Shown: in pieces, positions 15,827 to 23,421 of the stretch
How the letters are laid out: every line of letters starts with the position of its first letter
Position numbering within the stretch: the stretch's first letter is position 1
NCBI RefSeq assembly: GCF_019038435.1
Contig: NZ_JAGPOX010000091.1
Location: forward strand, 1 to 40,241
DNA length: 40,241 bases
Direction: 5' to 3'
Origin: Nocardia alni
GTDB taxonomy: Bacteria; Actinomycetota; Actinomycetes; Mycobacteriales; Mycobacteriaceae
The notes under the pieces: generated by a model
The model's database searches: none
What the model was told of the DNA's origin: nothing
The model's input: the letters and a program-made list of their open reading frames with translations, nothing else
Program-made: the position numbers and the translations under genes

Positions 15827-18118
15827 TCACACGGTCGGCGGCGGTCCACTCACCGACAGTTCTGGCACCTCACCGGTGTACGGCTCGATCTGGACCAGGC
15901 ACAGCTGGCCTGTGCAGCCCTGGCTCAGCGATGAGGACGGGCGATCGGCGGTGAGTACGTTGGGGTTTCCGTGACGGCAGAAGCTCGGGTCGGCCGGGTC
16001 CGGGTCGTACCAGGCGCCGGTGGACAGCTGGGCGATCCCCGGGGCGAGGGCCTCGGACAGCATCAGGCCCGCGAGGCAGCTGCCGCGGTCGTTGACGATG
16101 CGCACGACATCGCCTTCGCGCAGGCCCCGCGCCGCCGCCTCGCTCGGATGTATCCGAACCGGCTCGCGCCCGTGCACCTTCGCCGACTGACTGTGTGCGC
16201 CCACGTCGAGCTGGCTGTGCAGCTTGGTGCGCGGCTGGTTCGCGATCAGCTGCAAGGGGAAGCGCTGAGCCGCAGCACTTCCCAGCCATTCCTCGGGTTC
16301 GAGCCAGATCGGGTGACCTGGGCAGTCGGGGTAGCCGAAGCTCTCGATGGTCTCGGAGAAGATCTCGATGCGCCCGGAGGGGGTGGCCAATGGGTGGCGG
16401 TCCGGATCTGCGCGGAAATCGGCGAAGACCACCTGCCCGGGGTCGGACACCGGGAGCTCGAACCCGTCGGCCGCCCAGAATTCCTCGAAGCCGGGGATCG
16501 TGACACCTGCGTCGCCGGATGCCGCCTGCGTCGTACGCCACTCGCCATACAGGTGACGCAACCACTCCATCGTGGTCCGCCCCTCGGTGAATTCCTTACC
16601 GACGCCGAGCTTTTCGGCCACCTCGGACAGGATCGCGTAATCGTCGCGGGCCTGCCCGGCCGGGCGGGTGAGCGCGGGCATCGGGAAGAACAGGCGGTCG
16701 TTGTCGCCCGCGCCGAAATCGTCCCGCTCGATGGTCATCGTGGCGGGCAGCACGATATCGGCGCATCGGGTGGTGGCGGTCCAGAACGGATCGTGCACGA
16801 CGATCGTCTCCGGGCGGGCGAATGCCTCACGCAGACGTGCCAGATCCTGATGATGGTGGAACGGGTTGCCGCCACACCAGTAGATCAGCCGGATATCCGG
16901 ATAAACCAGGCGCCGGCCGTCGTACTCGTACTCCCCGCCGGGATTCAGCAGCATATCGGCGATCCGGGCCACCGGGATGTACGTCCGCACCGGGTTCTCG
17001 CCCTGCGGGAACCGCGGCACCGACAACCGGCGCGCCGGTTCACCCACGTTGCCCGCCGAGCCGTAGCCATGCCCGAAACCCCCTCCGGGCAGGCCTATCC
17101 GACCGAGCATGGCCGCGAGCACCACACCCAGCCACACCGGCTGCTCACCGTACCGGGCCCGCTGCAACGACCAGCTGACCGTGACGAATGTGCGCGCGGC
17201 GGCCATCTCACGCGCCAGCGCCGTGATCCGCTCGGCCGGAACACCCGTGATCGACGCGGCCCACCGCGGATCCTTCACCACACCGTCGTCGGAACCGCGC
17301 AGGTAGCGGGCGAACCGATCGAATCCGACGGTGTACCGATCCAGAAAGCTCTTGTCCGCCAAGCCCTCCGCGTCGAGTACCTGCGCCACCGCGAGCATCA
17401 GCGCCGCATCGCTACCCGGACGAGGCGCGATCCATTCCGCCCGCGCCTCGTCGCCGATATCGTCGCGCAACGGACTGATCGAGACGAACCGGCAGCCGCG
17501 CGCCCGCGCCGACGCGATCCAGCCCCGTCCGTGATGCCGCGACACACCGCCCGGGGTCACCGCGACGTTCTTCGGCGACAGCCCGCCGAACGCCACCACC
17601 AACTCCGCGTGCTCGGCGAGCACATCCTTGGACGTGGCGTGGGTGATCATCTCGTACAGGTCGCCGAGGATATGCGGCAGCAGCACCGTCGAGGTGCCCA
17701 TGCTGTAGCTGTTGACGTGCCGCACATAGCCGCCCAGACAGTTCAGGAATCGGTGCACCTGACTCTGTGCGTGGTGGAACCGCCCGGCGCTGGCCCACCC
17801 GTAGGACCCGCCGTAGACCGCCTCGGCTCCGTGCCGCTCGTACACCCGCCGCAGCTCACCGGCCAGCAGATCGGTCGCCCGCTCCCACGACACCGGCACG
17901 TACGGATCGCTCCCCCGCCCCGGCGCGCCCGGACCGTGCTCGAGCCAGCCGCGACGCACGTGCGGCTGGGTGATGCGCGCCGGATGATGCTGCGCCGAGG
18001 CGACATTCTCGATCAGCGGCATCGGCTCGGGATCCCCGCGCCAGGGCCGGACCGCGGTGAGCCGCTCGCCGTCGCTGATGGCCTCGAACGCTCCCCAGTG
18101 CGTGAGATGCGTGGTCAT
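15827..18118 (-). CDS. BisC/TorA-type molybdopterin oxidoreductase
   Basis: A 763-residue member of the DMSO reductase family, close to biotin sulfoxide and TMAO reductases. It starts MTTHLTHWGAFEA, as in BisC, and lacks an N-terminal iron-sulfur cluster motif and a Tat signal, suggesting a cytoplasmic enzyme. GGYVRHVNSYSMGTSTVLLP holds the serine expected to ligate molybdenum. Further cofactor-binding segments are VVAFGGLSPKNVAVTPGG, RLIYWCGGNPFHHHQDL, DIVLPATMTIERDDFG and LIANQPRTKLHSQLD. Likely role: reduction of S- or N-oxides such as methionine or biotin sulfoxide. Start ATG 18118 was preferred over an upstream start because the family sequence begins there. It is a single gene, with a paralogous fragment facing its 3' end. 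Confidence 0.85.
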   Translation of the reverse strand: MTTHLTHWGAFEAISDGERLTAVRPWRGDPEPMPLIENVASAQHHPARITQPHVRRGWLEHGPGAPGRGSDPYVPVSWERATDLLAGELRRVYERHGAEAVYGGSYGWASAGRFHHAQSQVHRFLNCLGGYVRHVNSYSMGTSTVLLPHILGDLYEMITHATSKDVLAEHAELVVAFGGLSPKNVAVTPGGVSRHHGRGWIASARARGCRFVSISPLRDDIGDEARAEWIAPRPGSDAALMLAVAQVLDAEGLADKSFLDRYTVGFDRFARYLRGSDDGVVKDPRWAASITGVPAERITALAREMAAARTFVTVSWSLQRARYGEQPVWLGVVLAAMLGRIGLPGGGFGHGYGSAGNVGEPARRLSVPRFPQGENPVRTYIPVARIADMLLNPGGEYEYDGRRLVYPDIRLIYWCGGNPFHHHQDLARLREAFARPETIVVHDPFWTATTRCADIVLPATMTIERDDFGAGDNDRLFFPMPALTRPAGQARDDYAILSEVAEKLGVGKEFTEGRTTMEWLRHLYGEWRTTQAASGDAGVTIPGFEEFWAADGFELPVSDPGQVVFADFRADPDRHPLATPSGRIEIFSETIESFGYPDCPGHPIWLEPEEWLGSAAAQRFPLQLIANQPRTKLHSQLDVGAHSQSAKVHGREPVRIHPSEAAARGLREGDVVRIVNDRGSCLAGLMLSEALAPGIAQLSTGAWYDPDPADPSFCRHGNPNVLTADRPSSSLSQGCTGQLCLVQIEPYTGEVPELSVSGPPPTV

Positions 18119-18296
18119 GAACCCACCGTAGACCGCCCCACCGACACGTTCCGCAACTGGACAACTGACCATTAACGGCGGACAATGACACCGCGCCGGA
18201 GCGCCCGCCGCCCCAATCGGCCGATTCCGGTTAGCGTGTCAACTCGACCCGCCCGATATCAGCCGGCTCGTTCCATTCGAGAGACCAAGGAGTTCG

Positions 18297-19631
18297 ATGC
18301 GCCCGCTCAGCCGCCGCCAGGCCCTGTCCGCCCTCGCCGCAGGCACCGCCGCGGCCCTGGCCGGACCCGCCGCGCTCGCGCACGCCCGGACCGCGCCGCC
18401 TGCCACCGTCCCCGCCGTCGGCAAGGACTTCTTCTGGGGCGTGGCCAGCGCCGGATTCCAATGTGAGGGCCACGCCCGCGACAGCAACTGGATCCGCTAC
18501 GTCGCCAAGAACTCCTCCTTCGAGCCGTACCACAACGCGGTCGACTTCTACACCCGCTACGCCTCCGACATCGGCCTGGCCGCGGACATGGGCGTGAACG
18601 TCTACCGCATCAGCGTCGAATGGTCCCGGGTCCAGCCCCGGCCCGGGGTCTGGGACGAGGACGGCTTCGCCTTCTACGACCATGTCCTGGACACCATGGC
18701 CGCCAGGGGCATTCGCCCGATGATCACCCTCGACCACTGGGTCTACCCGGGCTGGGTCGCCGACCGCGGCGGCTGGGGCAGCACCGGCATGATCGAGCTG
18801 TGGCTGGCCAACGCCCGAAAGGTGGTGGACCGCTACGCATCCCGCAATCCGCTCTGGATCACCTTCAACGAACCCACGTTCTACGTTCTCAACGAGGTCC
18901 GCAACGGCGGCCTGCCGGCCGCGCAGGCCCCGCTGATGCAGCAGCAGATCATCCACGCGCACAACGCCATCTTCGACCACATCCACCAGCGCCGGCCCGG
19001 CGCGATGGTCACCAGCAACATCGCCTACACCCTCGGTACGGCCGAGCCGTTCGTCAGCGGACTGATCGAAGACGGCATCGCCGGCAAACTCGACTTCGTC
19101 GGCATCGACTACTACTACGGTTACGACCCGAAATCGGTGACGACCACCTCGCCTGCCGACTTCACCAGCCTGTGGAACCAGCCGCTGCAACCCGAGGGCA
19201 TCTATTACGCCCTCGGGTACTACGCCCGCCGCTTCCCGGGCAAGCCGCTGTACATCGTCGAGAACGGCATGCCCACCCACAACGGCGCACCCCGCCCCGA
19301 CGGCTACACCCGAGGCCAGGACCTGCGCGACACCATCTACTGGATCCAGCGCGCCAAGGCCGCCGGCATGAACATCATCGGCTACAACTACTGGAGCGTC
19401 ACCGACAACTACGAATGGGGCAGCTACGCGCCGCGTTTCGGCCTCTACACCGTCGACGTGCTCACCGACCCGGCCCTCACCCGCCGCCCCACCGACGCCG
19501 TCCCCGCCTACGCCGAGATCACCCGTCACGGCGGCGTGCCCGCCAACTACCGCCCGGTCCGCCCGCCGGCCGGCTGCGCCCTCGGTGATCTCCCCGGAAG
19601 CTGCGTGGATCCCGTCACCGTGCCCCGCTGA
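18297..19631 (+). CDS. Exported family 1 glycoside hydrolase (beta-glucosidase-like)
   Basis: A 444-residue protein with an N-terminal Tat-type signal: SRRQALSALAAGTAAALAG followed by AALAHA, suggesting cleavage near residue 31. The mature part is a GH1 barrel: DFFWGVASAGFQCEG at the start, VNVYRISVEWSRVQP, ITFNEPTFY with the acid/base glutamate near residue 197, and LYIVENGMP with the nucleophile glutamate near residue 321. The C-terminal Trp/Glu sugar-binding segment NYWSVTDNYEWGSYAPRFGL is present. Predicted to cleave beta-glycosides outside the cytoplasm. Start ATG 18297 has AAGGAG six bases upstream. It is monocistronic, convergent with the monooxygenase gene. Confidence 0.9.
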   Translation: MRPLSRRQALSALAAGTAAALAGPAALAHARTAPPATVPAVGKDFFWGVASAGFQCEGHARDSNWIRYVAKNSSFEPYHNAVDFYTRYASDIGLAADMGVNVYRISVEWSRVQPRPGVWDEDGFAFYDHVLDTMAARGIRPMITLDHWVYPGWVADRGGWGSTGMIELWLANARKVVDRYASRNPLWITFNEPTFYVLNEVRNGGLPAAQAPLMQQQIIHAHNAIFDHIHQRRPGAMVTSNIAYTLGTAEPFVSGLIEDGIAGKLDFVGIDYYYGYDPKSVTTTSPADFTSLWNQPLQPEGIYYALGYYARRFPGKPLYIVENGMPTHNGAPRPDGYTRGQDLRDTIYWIQRAKAAGMNIIGYNYWSVTDNYEWGSYAPRFGLYTVDVLTDPALTRRPTDAVPAYAEITRHGGVPANYRPVRPPAGCALGDLPGSCVDPVTVPR

Positions 19632-19691
19632 ACCGGGCGTGGTCGCGATCTCCAGCGGCGACGAGTACTCCGTAGCCTGACCGGAACCCTC

Positions 19692-21188
19692 TCAGGCCGA
19701 ACGGGATTCGGCCTCGGGCAGCACGTCGGCCGCGCGACGGCCGAACCGCAGCACGCCATCCTCGATCGCATCCCTGCGCAGCTGCTTGCGGTCGCGGAAG
19801 TAACTGTTCACCACCCGCCACGGCCCGCGCGTGCCCTGCCTGGGCATCACCGCGTCGCCGCGCTGGATATACCCGGAGTTCAGCTCGTCGCCCATCACGG
19901 ACCCGGGCGACCGGTCGTCGTCCTCGGGAACCGCGACGACGGTCGAATACCCGTGCGAGCGCATATGATTCAGCACCCGGCAGAAGTATTGCGCGGCCAG
20001 ATCCGCCTTGAGGGTCCACGACGCGTTGGTGTACCCGAGCACGAACAACATGTTCGGCACACCACCGAGCAGCGTGCCCTTGTACAGCACTAGATCTCGC
20101 GTCGTCACCGGAACGCCGTCGACCACCAGCTGCACCCCGCCGAGCATCTGTACGGTCAAACCCGTTGCGCTGATGATGATGTCGGCGGGCAGTTGCTCCC
20201 CCGACGCCAGCCGGATACCGGTCTCGGTGAACTCCTCGATCCGATCGGTCACGATCGAGGCGCGCCCGGACCGCAATTCCTTGAACAGGTCCCCGTTCGG
20301 CACGATGCACAGCCGCTGATCCCACGGGTTGTACCGAGGACTGAAATGCCGCATATCTATTCCCGCACCGACCTGCGCCCGCACCGCACCGAGCAGTACC
20401 CGGCGCATCAGCGACGGATTGCGGCGCGAGAACTCGAAACTGGCCCGCTGGATCGCGATATTGCGAGCCCGGCCGCTGCGGTAGGCGATCGCCGCGGGAA
20501 CCCGGGCCATCTTCAACCCGACCGCCACCGGGTCCTCGGCCGGGAGCGAGGTGATGTACGTGGGCGAGCGCTGCAGCATGGTGACGTGCGCGGCCTGGTC
20601 GCTCATCGCCGGGATCAGCGTGATGGCCGTCGCCCCGCTGCCGATGACCACCACCCGCTTGTCCCGGTAGTCCAGATCCTCGGGCCAGTGCTGCGGATGC
20701 ACGATGGGCCCGGGGAAATTCTCCTCGCCGGGGAAATGCGGGCGGTAGCCCTTGTCGTAGTCGTAGTAGCCGGTGCAGCCGACCAGGAAATCGCAGGTGT
20801 AGACCTCGGTGTCGCCACCGTCGGCGACTGCGGTCACCGTCCAGATTCCGCGCTCGCTCGACCAGCTCGCCTCGGTCACCTTACGGCCGAACCGGATATG
20901 GTCCTGCACACCGTGTTCCGCCGCGGTATCGGCGATGTACTGCCGGATGGCGGCCCCGTCGGCGAGTACCTTCGTGCCGTTCCACGGGCGGAAGCCGTAT
21001 CCGAAGGTGTACATATCCGAATCCGAGCGAATTCCCGGATACCGGAACAGATCCCACGTCCCGCCGATCGCGGCGCGCCGCTCCAGGATCGCGTAGCTGC
21101 GCCCGGTCTTCTCCCGGACCAGGTGGCAGGCCATTCCGATGCCGGACAGACCCGCGCCGATGATCAGTACGTCGACATGCCGCGCCAT
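19692..21188 (-). CDS. EthA-like flavin-containing Baeyer-Villiger monooxygenase
   Basis: A 498-residue FAD/NADPH monooxygenase. It shows the FAD Rossmann motif DVLIIGAGLSGIGMACHL, then GGTWDLFRYPGIRSDSDMYT, HPQHWPEDLDYRDKRVVVIG with the NADPH motif GSGATAITLIPAM, and YNPWDQRLCIVPNGDLF. These segments match what I remember of Mycobacterium tuberculosis EthA, the activator of ethionamide, along most of the length. Natural substrates are probably ketones, and activation of thioamide drugs is possible. No EthR-type TetR gene is adjacent. Start ATG 21188 fits the fold. The gene is monocistronic. Confidence 0.88.
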   Translation of the reverse strand: MARHVDVLIIGAGLSGIGMACHLVREKTGRSYAILERRAAIGGTWDLFRYPGIRSDSDMYTFGYGFRPWNGTKVLADGAAIRQYIADTAAEHGVQDHIRFGRKVTEASWSSERGIWTVTAVADGGDTEVYTCDFLVGCTGYYDYDKGYRPHFPGEENFPGPIVHPQHWPEDLDYRDKRVVVIGSGATAITLIPAMSDQAAHVTMLQRSPTYITSLPAEDPVAVGLKMARVPAAIAYRSGRARNIAIQRASFEFSRRNPSLMRRVLLGAVRAQVGAGIDMRHFSPRYNPWDQRLCIVPNGDLFKELRSGRASIVTDRIEEFTETGIRLASGEQLPADIIISATGLTVQMLGGVQLVVDGVPVTTRDLVLYKGTLLGGVPNMLFVLGYTNASWTLKADLAAQYFCRVLNHMRSHGYSTVVAVPEDDDRSPGSVMGDELNSGYIQRGDAVMPRQGTRGPWRVVNSYFRDRKQLRRDAIEDGVLRFGRRAADVLPEAESRSA

Positions 21189-21694
21189 TGAGGTATCCGT
21201 TCCGTGCGACCGCCCGGACCACCGTGACCGGGCGTTACTCGAAGATTACATGTGATTGACAGTAACGTCTAGTTTCGCCTCCGCGACATCCCCGCATACC
21301 ACCGGATGCAACGAGAACGCCGCCGATTCAGCGCGCATCACCGGAGGCCAGGAATGCCGCCAACAGGTCGCCTGGGCGCGATCGCATGCGTCCCCTGACC
21401 AGGCTCGCGGGATCAGGCGCAGGACCGGGACACCTCTTGGCCTCTTCTTTGCTTGCTCTAGTTGTGAGGTACTCCGGTGTTGTGTGGCGACACTTTTAGC
21501 GATTCATTAGTTAATGCGCATACGTCGATACCGATATTCCAAATTGACACTCTCAGTTCTGCACTCTCCCGATGGATGAGCCCGGCGAGCACCCCACCGG
21601 CCGATCCTCCGGAACCCCTAATCAACGATCTCGATCACCGCTTGGAAAACGTTCTCCAGCACGTGCTTTGGAAGTAACCTTGAGATACGAGGTG
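21189..21694. other. Intergenic region before the DosR operon
   Basis: About 500 bases, relatively AT-rich at 21440-21560. TTGACA occurs at 21544-21549 without a clear -10. No near-consensus DosR box was found; the closest is an isolated GGGACACC at 21427-21434. A weak 33-residue frame (ATG 21576 to TAA 21675-21677) has no ribosome binding site and is not called. Confidence 0.4.
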
Positions 21695-22039
21695 ATGCGG
21701 GTGGACATCGTTATCTTCGCCGGGTGTGCGATGGCCGTGTTGGTCTCCTGGTGCATAGTCGCGTTGCGCATCACCGGGCGATTGTCGTTGCGACGAAAAG
21801 CCCTGGGCCGCAAGTCGTCCCGCCCCACTCCCCCGGTGTCGCACGGTCCGTCTCCGGGGCCGGCCGACACCGAATTCACCCTCGCATGGGCCTCCCCCAC
21901 CCAGGTATGGCCCGCGCTCACCGCAGAGAATATGCTGCTTGCGGCGCGCTTGTCCGGCCGGATCACCCCCGACCAGTACCGCGCGCGCATGCTCGAACTG
22001 GCCAGGCACTGCGAACCTCATCCCACCGCGGGTGAGTGA
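21695..22039 (+). CDS. Small membrane-anchored protein upstream of dosR
   Basis: A 114-residue protein with one N-terminal hydrophobic segment (VDIVIFAGCAMAVLVSWCIV), a basic stretch (RLSLRRKALGRKSSRP), a Pro-rich linker, and a C-terminal helical part (LAARLSGRITPDQYRARMLE) resembling the short SHOCT-like oligomerisation motif. The start is ATG 21695 or, with better spacing from GAGG, GTG 21701. It ends 45 bases before the response regulator on the same strand, so the two are probably one operon. Role unknown; the position suggests a link to the DosR response. Confidence 0.6.
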   Translation: MRVDIVIFAGCAMAVLVSWCIVALRITGRLSLRRKALGRKSSRPTPPVSHGPSPGPADTEFTLAWASPTQVWPALTAENMLLAARLSGRITPDQYRARMLELARHCEPHPTAGE

Positions 22040-22084
22040 GTCCGGCGAGGTACAGAACCACCGCAACGAGATTGGACCCCACCC

Positions 22085-22732
22085 ATGATCAAGGTGTTCC
22101 TCGTCGACGACCACGAGATCGTACGTCGCGGCCTGGTCGACCTGCTCGAGGAGGATCCCGAACTGACCGTCGTCGGCGAGGCCGGTGATGTGGCGCATGC
22201 GATGGCCCGCATCCCCGCGCTACGCCCCGACGTCGCGGTCCTGGATGTGCGCCTGCCCGACGGCAACGGAATCGAGCTGTGCCGCGAACTGCTGTCCAAA
22301 CTCGACGGCCTGCACTGCCTGATCCTCACCTCCTACACCGATGAGCAGGCCATGATGGACGCGATTCTGGCCGGCGCCAGCGGTTACGTCGTCAAGGACA
22401 TCAAGGGCATGGAGCTGGCGCGCGCGATCAAGGAGGTCGGCTCCGGCCGTTCCCTGCTGGACAACCGCGCCGCCGCCGCGCTCATGGCGCGCCTGCGCAA
22501 CAACACCGCCCCCGACGCCCCGCTGGCCGCGCTCACCGAGCAGGAGCGCAAACTGCTGGACCTGCTCGGCGAGGGCCTGACCAACCGCCAGATCGCCGAG
22601 CGAATGTTCCTGGCGGAGAAGACCGTCAAGAATTACGTATCCCGGCTGCTCACCAAGCTCGGGCTCGAACGACGCACCCAGGCCGCGGTCTACGCGTCGA
22701 AACTCCGTTCCGGACTCCATCCTCCCTACTGA
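22085..22732 (+). CDS. devR: DosR/DevR-type response regulator
   Basis: A 215-residue NarL/FixJ-family regulator. Receiver domain residues 1-120: MIKVFLVDDHEIVRRGLVDL, phospho-acceptor Asp54 in VAVLDVRLPDGNG, CLILTSYTDEQA, and lysine in GYVVKDIKGMELARAIKEV. DNA-binding LuxR-type domain about 145-205: LTEQERKLLDLLGEGLTNRQ, IAERMFLAEKTVKNYVSRLL, TKLGLERRTQAAV. These stretches are nearly the same as I recall for M. tuberculosis DosR, which controls the hypoxia and nitric oxide dormancy regulon. A near-consensus DosR box lies about 570 bases downstream in the same locus. The stop codon TGA directly abuts the stop of the convergent flavin-binding gene, forming TGATCA. Confidence 0.92.
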   Translation: MIKVFLVDDHEIVRRGLVDLLEEDPELTVVGEAGDVAHAMARIPALRPDVAVLDVRLPDGNGIELCRELLSKLDGLHCLILTSYTDEQAMMDAILAGASGYVVKDIKGMELARAIKEVGSGRSLLDNRAAAALMARLRNNTAPDAPLAALTEQERKLLDLLGEGLTNRQIAERMFLAEKTVKNYVSRLLTKLGLERRTQAAVYASKLRSGLHPPY

Positions 22733-23218
22733 TCACAGCGGGCCCGATTCCAGCAGCCGCACCCCCTCGATCATGCTGGGGTCGATCGCGATCACCGTGT
22801 CCAGCGACCGGTCCATCCAGGGCCGCAGCAGCCGCTCGTAACGGGCGATCCGGACCGGATCGGTGATCGCCTCCGCCAGGCCCGTCACCACCACCGCCCA
22901 GCCGGTGTGCGTCACCGGATCGATCTCGTCGACCTCGTAGGCGACGACCACCCGCACCTCGCTGCGCACCACGCCGGTGAGCCGCGAGGTGATGCGTGTG
23001 CGCAGGATGATCCGGCCGTCCTCCACCAGGTGACAGACCGGTCGGATCGCGGGCAGCGCATCCCGAGTGAACACCACGCGCCCGTACGTCGCGCCCGCGA
23101 TCAACCGCAACGACTCGGCGCGATCGAGATCAACCACGTCATGCGTCCCGCGCCCACGGCGATACCCGACAATCGGTTCCGAATCCGCCTCGGCGGAATT
23201 GCCTTCGAGCCAGACCAC
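22733..23218 (-). CDS. Pyridoxamine 5'-phosphate oxidase-like split-barrel flavoprotein
   Basis: A 161-residue protein. The pattern AESLRLIAGATYGRVVFTRD, then LPAIRPVCHLVEDGRIILRT and SEVRVVVAYEVDEID, followed by GWAVVVTGLAEAITDP, matches the PNPOx-like split barrel of actinobacterial FMN- or F420-binding proteins. Several such genes belong to the DosR regulon in mycobacteria. Start GTG 23218 was chosen because GGAGG lies 10 bases upstream; a TTG 13 codons earlier is less likely. It diverges from the sensor gene across a DosR box, so it is probably induced by DosR. Cofactor and substrate are unknown. Confidence 0.75.
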   Translation of the reverse strand: MVWLEGNSAEADSEPIVGYRRGRGTHDVVDLDRAESLRLIAGATYGRVVFTRDALPAIRPVCHLVEDGRIILRTRITSRLTGVVRSEVRVVVAYEVDEIDPVTHTGWAVVVTGLAEAITDPVRIARYERLLRPWMDRSLDTVIAIDPSMIEGVRLLESGPL

Positions 23219-23301
23219 GTCACTACGCCTCCGCCCGCGAGCGCCTTTCGCCCGCAAACCCCCTGGGCATACATCCGACCATCACCGGCGCGGCGGCGAC
23301 A

Positions 23302-23315
23302 GGGACAAAAGTCCC
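23302..23315 (+). promoter_or_regulatory. DosR-binding box
   Basis: GGGACAAAAGTCCC matches the core of the known mycobacterial DosR consensus (TTSGGGACTWWAGTCCCSAA) at 13 of 14 positions. It lies 84 bases before the flavoprotein start and 107 bases before the sensor start, in the shared divergent promoter region. Confidence 0.8.
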
Positions 23316-23421
23316 ATTCGCCTATGCCACCGGGCACCTCACCGCCACAATCGGAATATTCCACCCCACGCGTATAATTCGACCCGCCAGTGTGGTTCCG
23401 CCGACCGTGAGGATTGCCCCT

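Noticed and set aside
15971..18175. 734-codon open frame opposite the molybdopterin enzyme
   Set aside because: It is the antisense frame of a clearly recognisable BisC-type gene and shows no protein family features.
21427..21434. GGGACACC as a DosR box upstream of the dosR operon
   Set aside because: Only one half-site; the second half of the palindrome is missing.
21576..21677. 33-residue frame before the DosR operon
   Set aside because: No ribosome binding site and no supporting similarity; short frames of this size are expected by chance.
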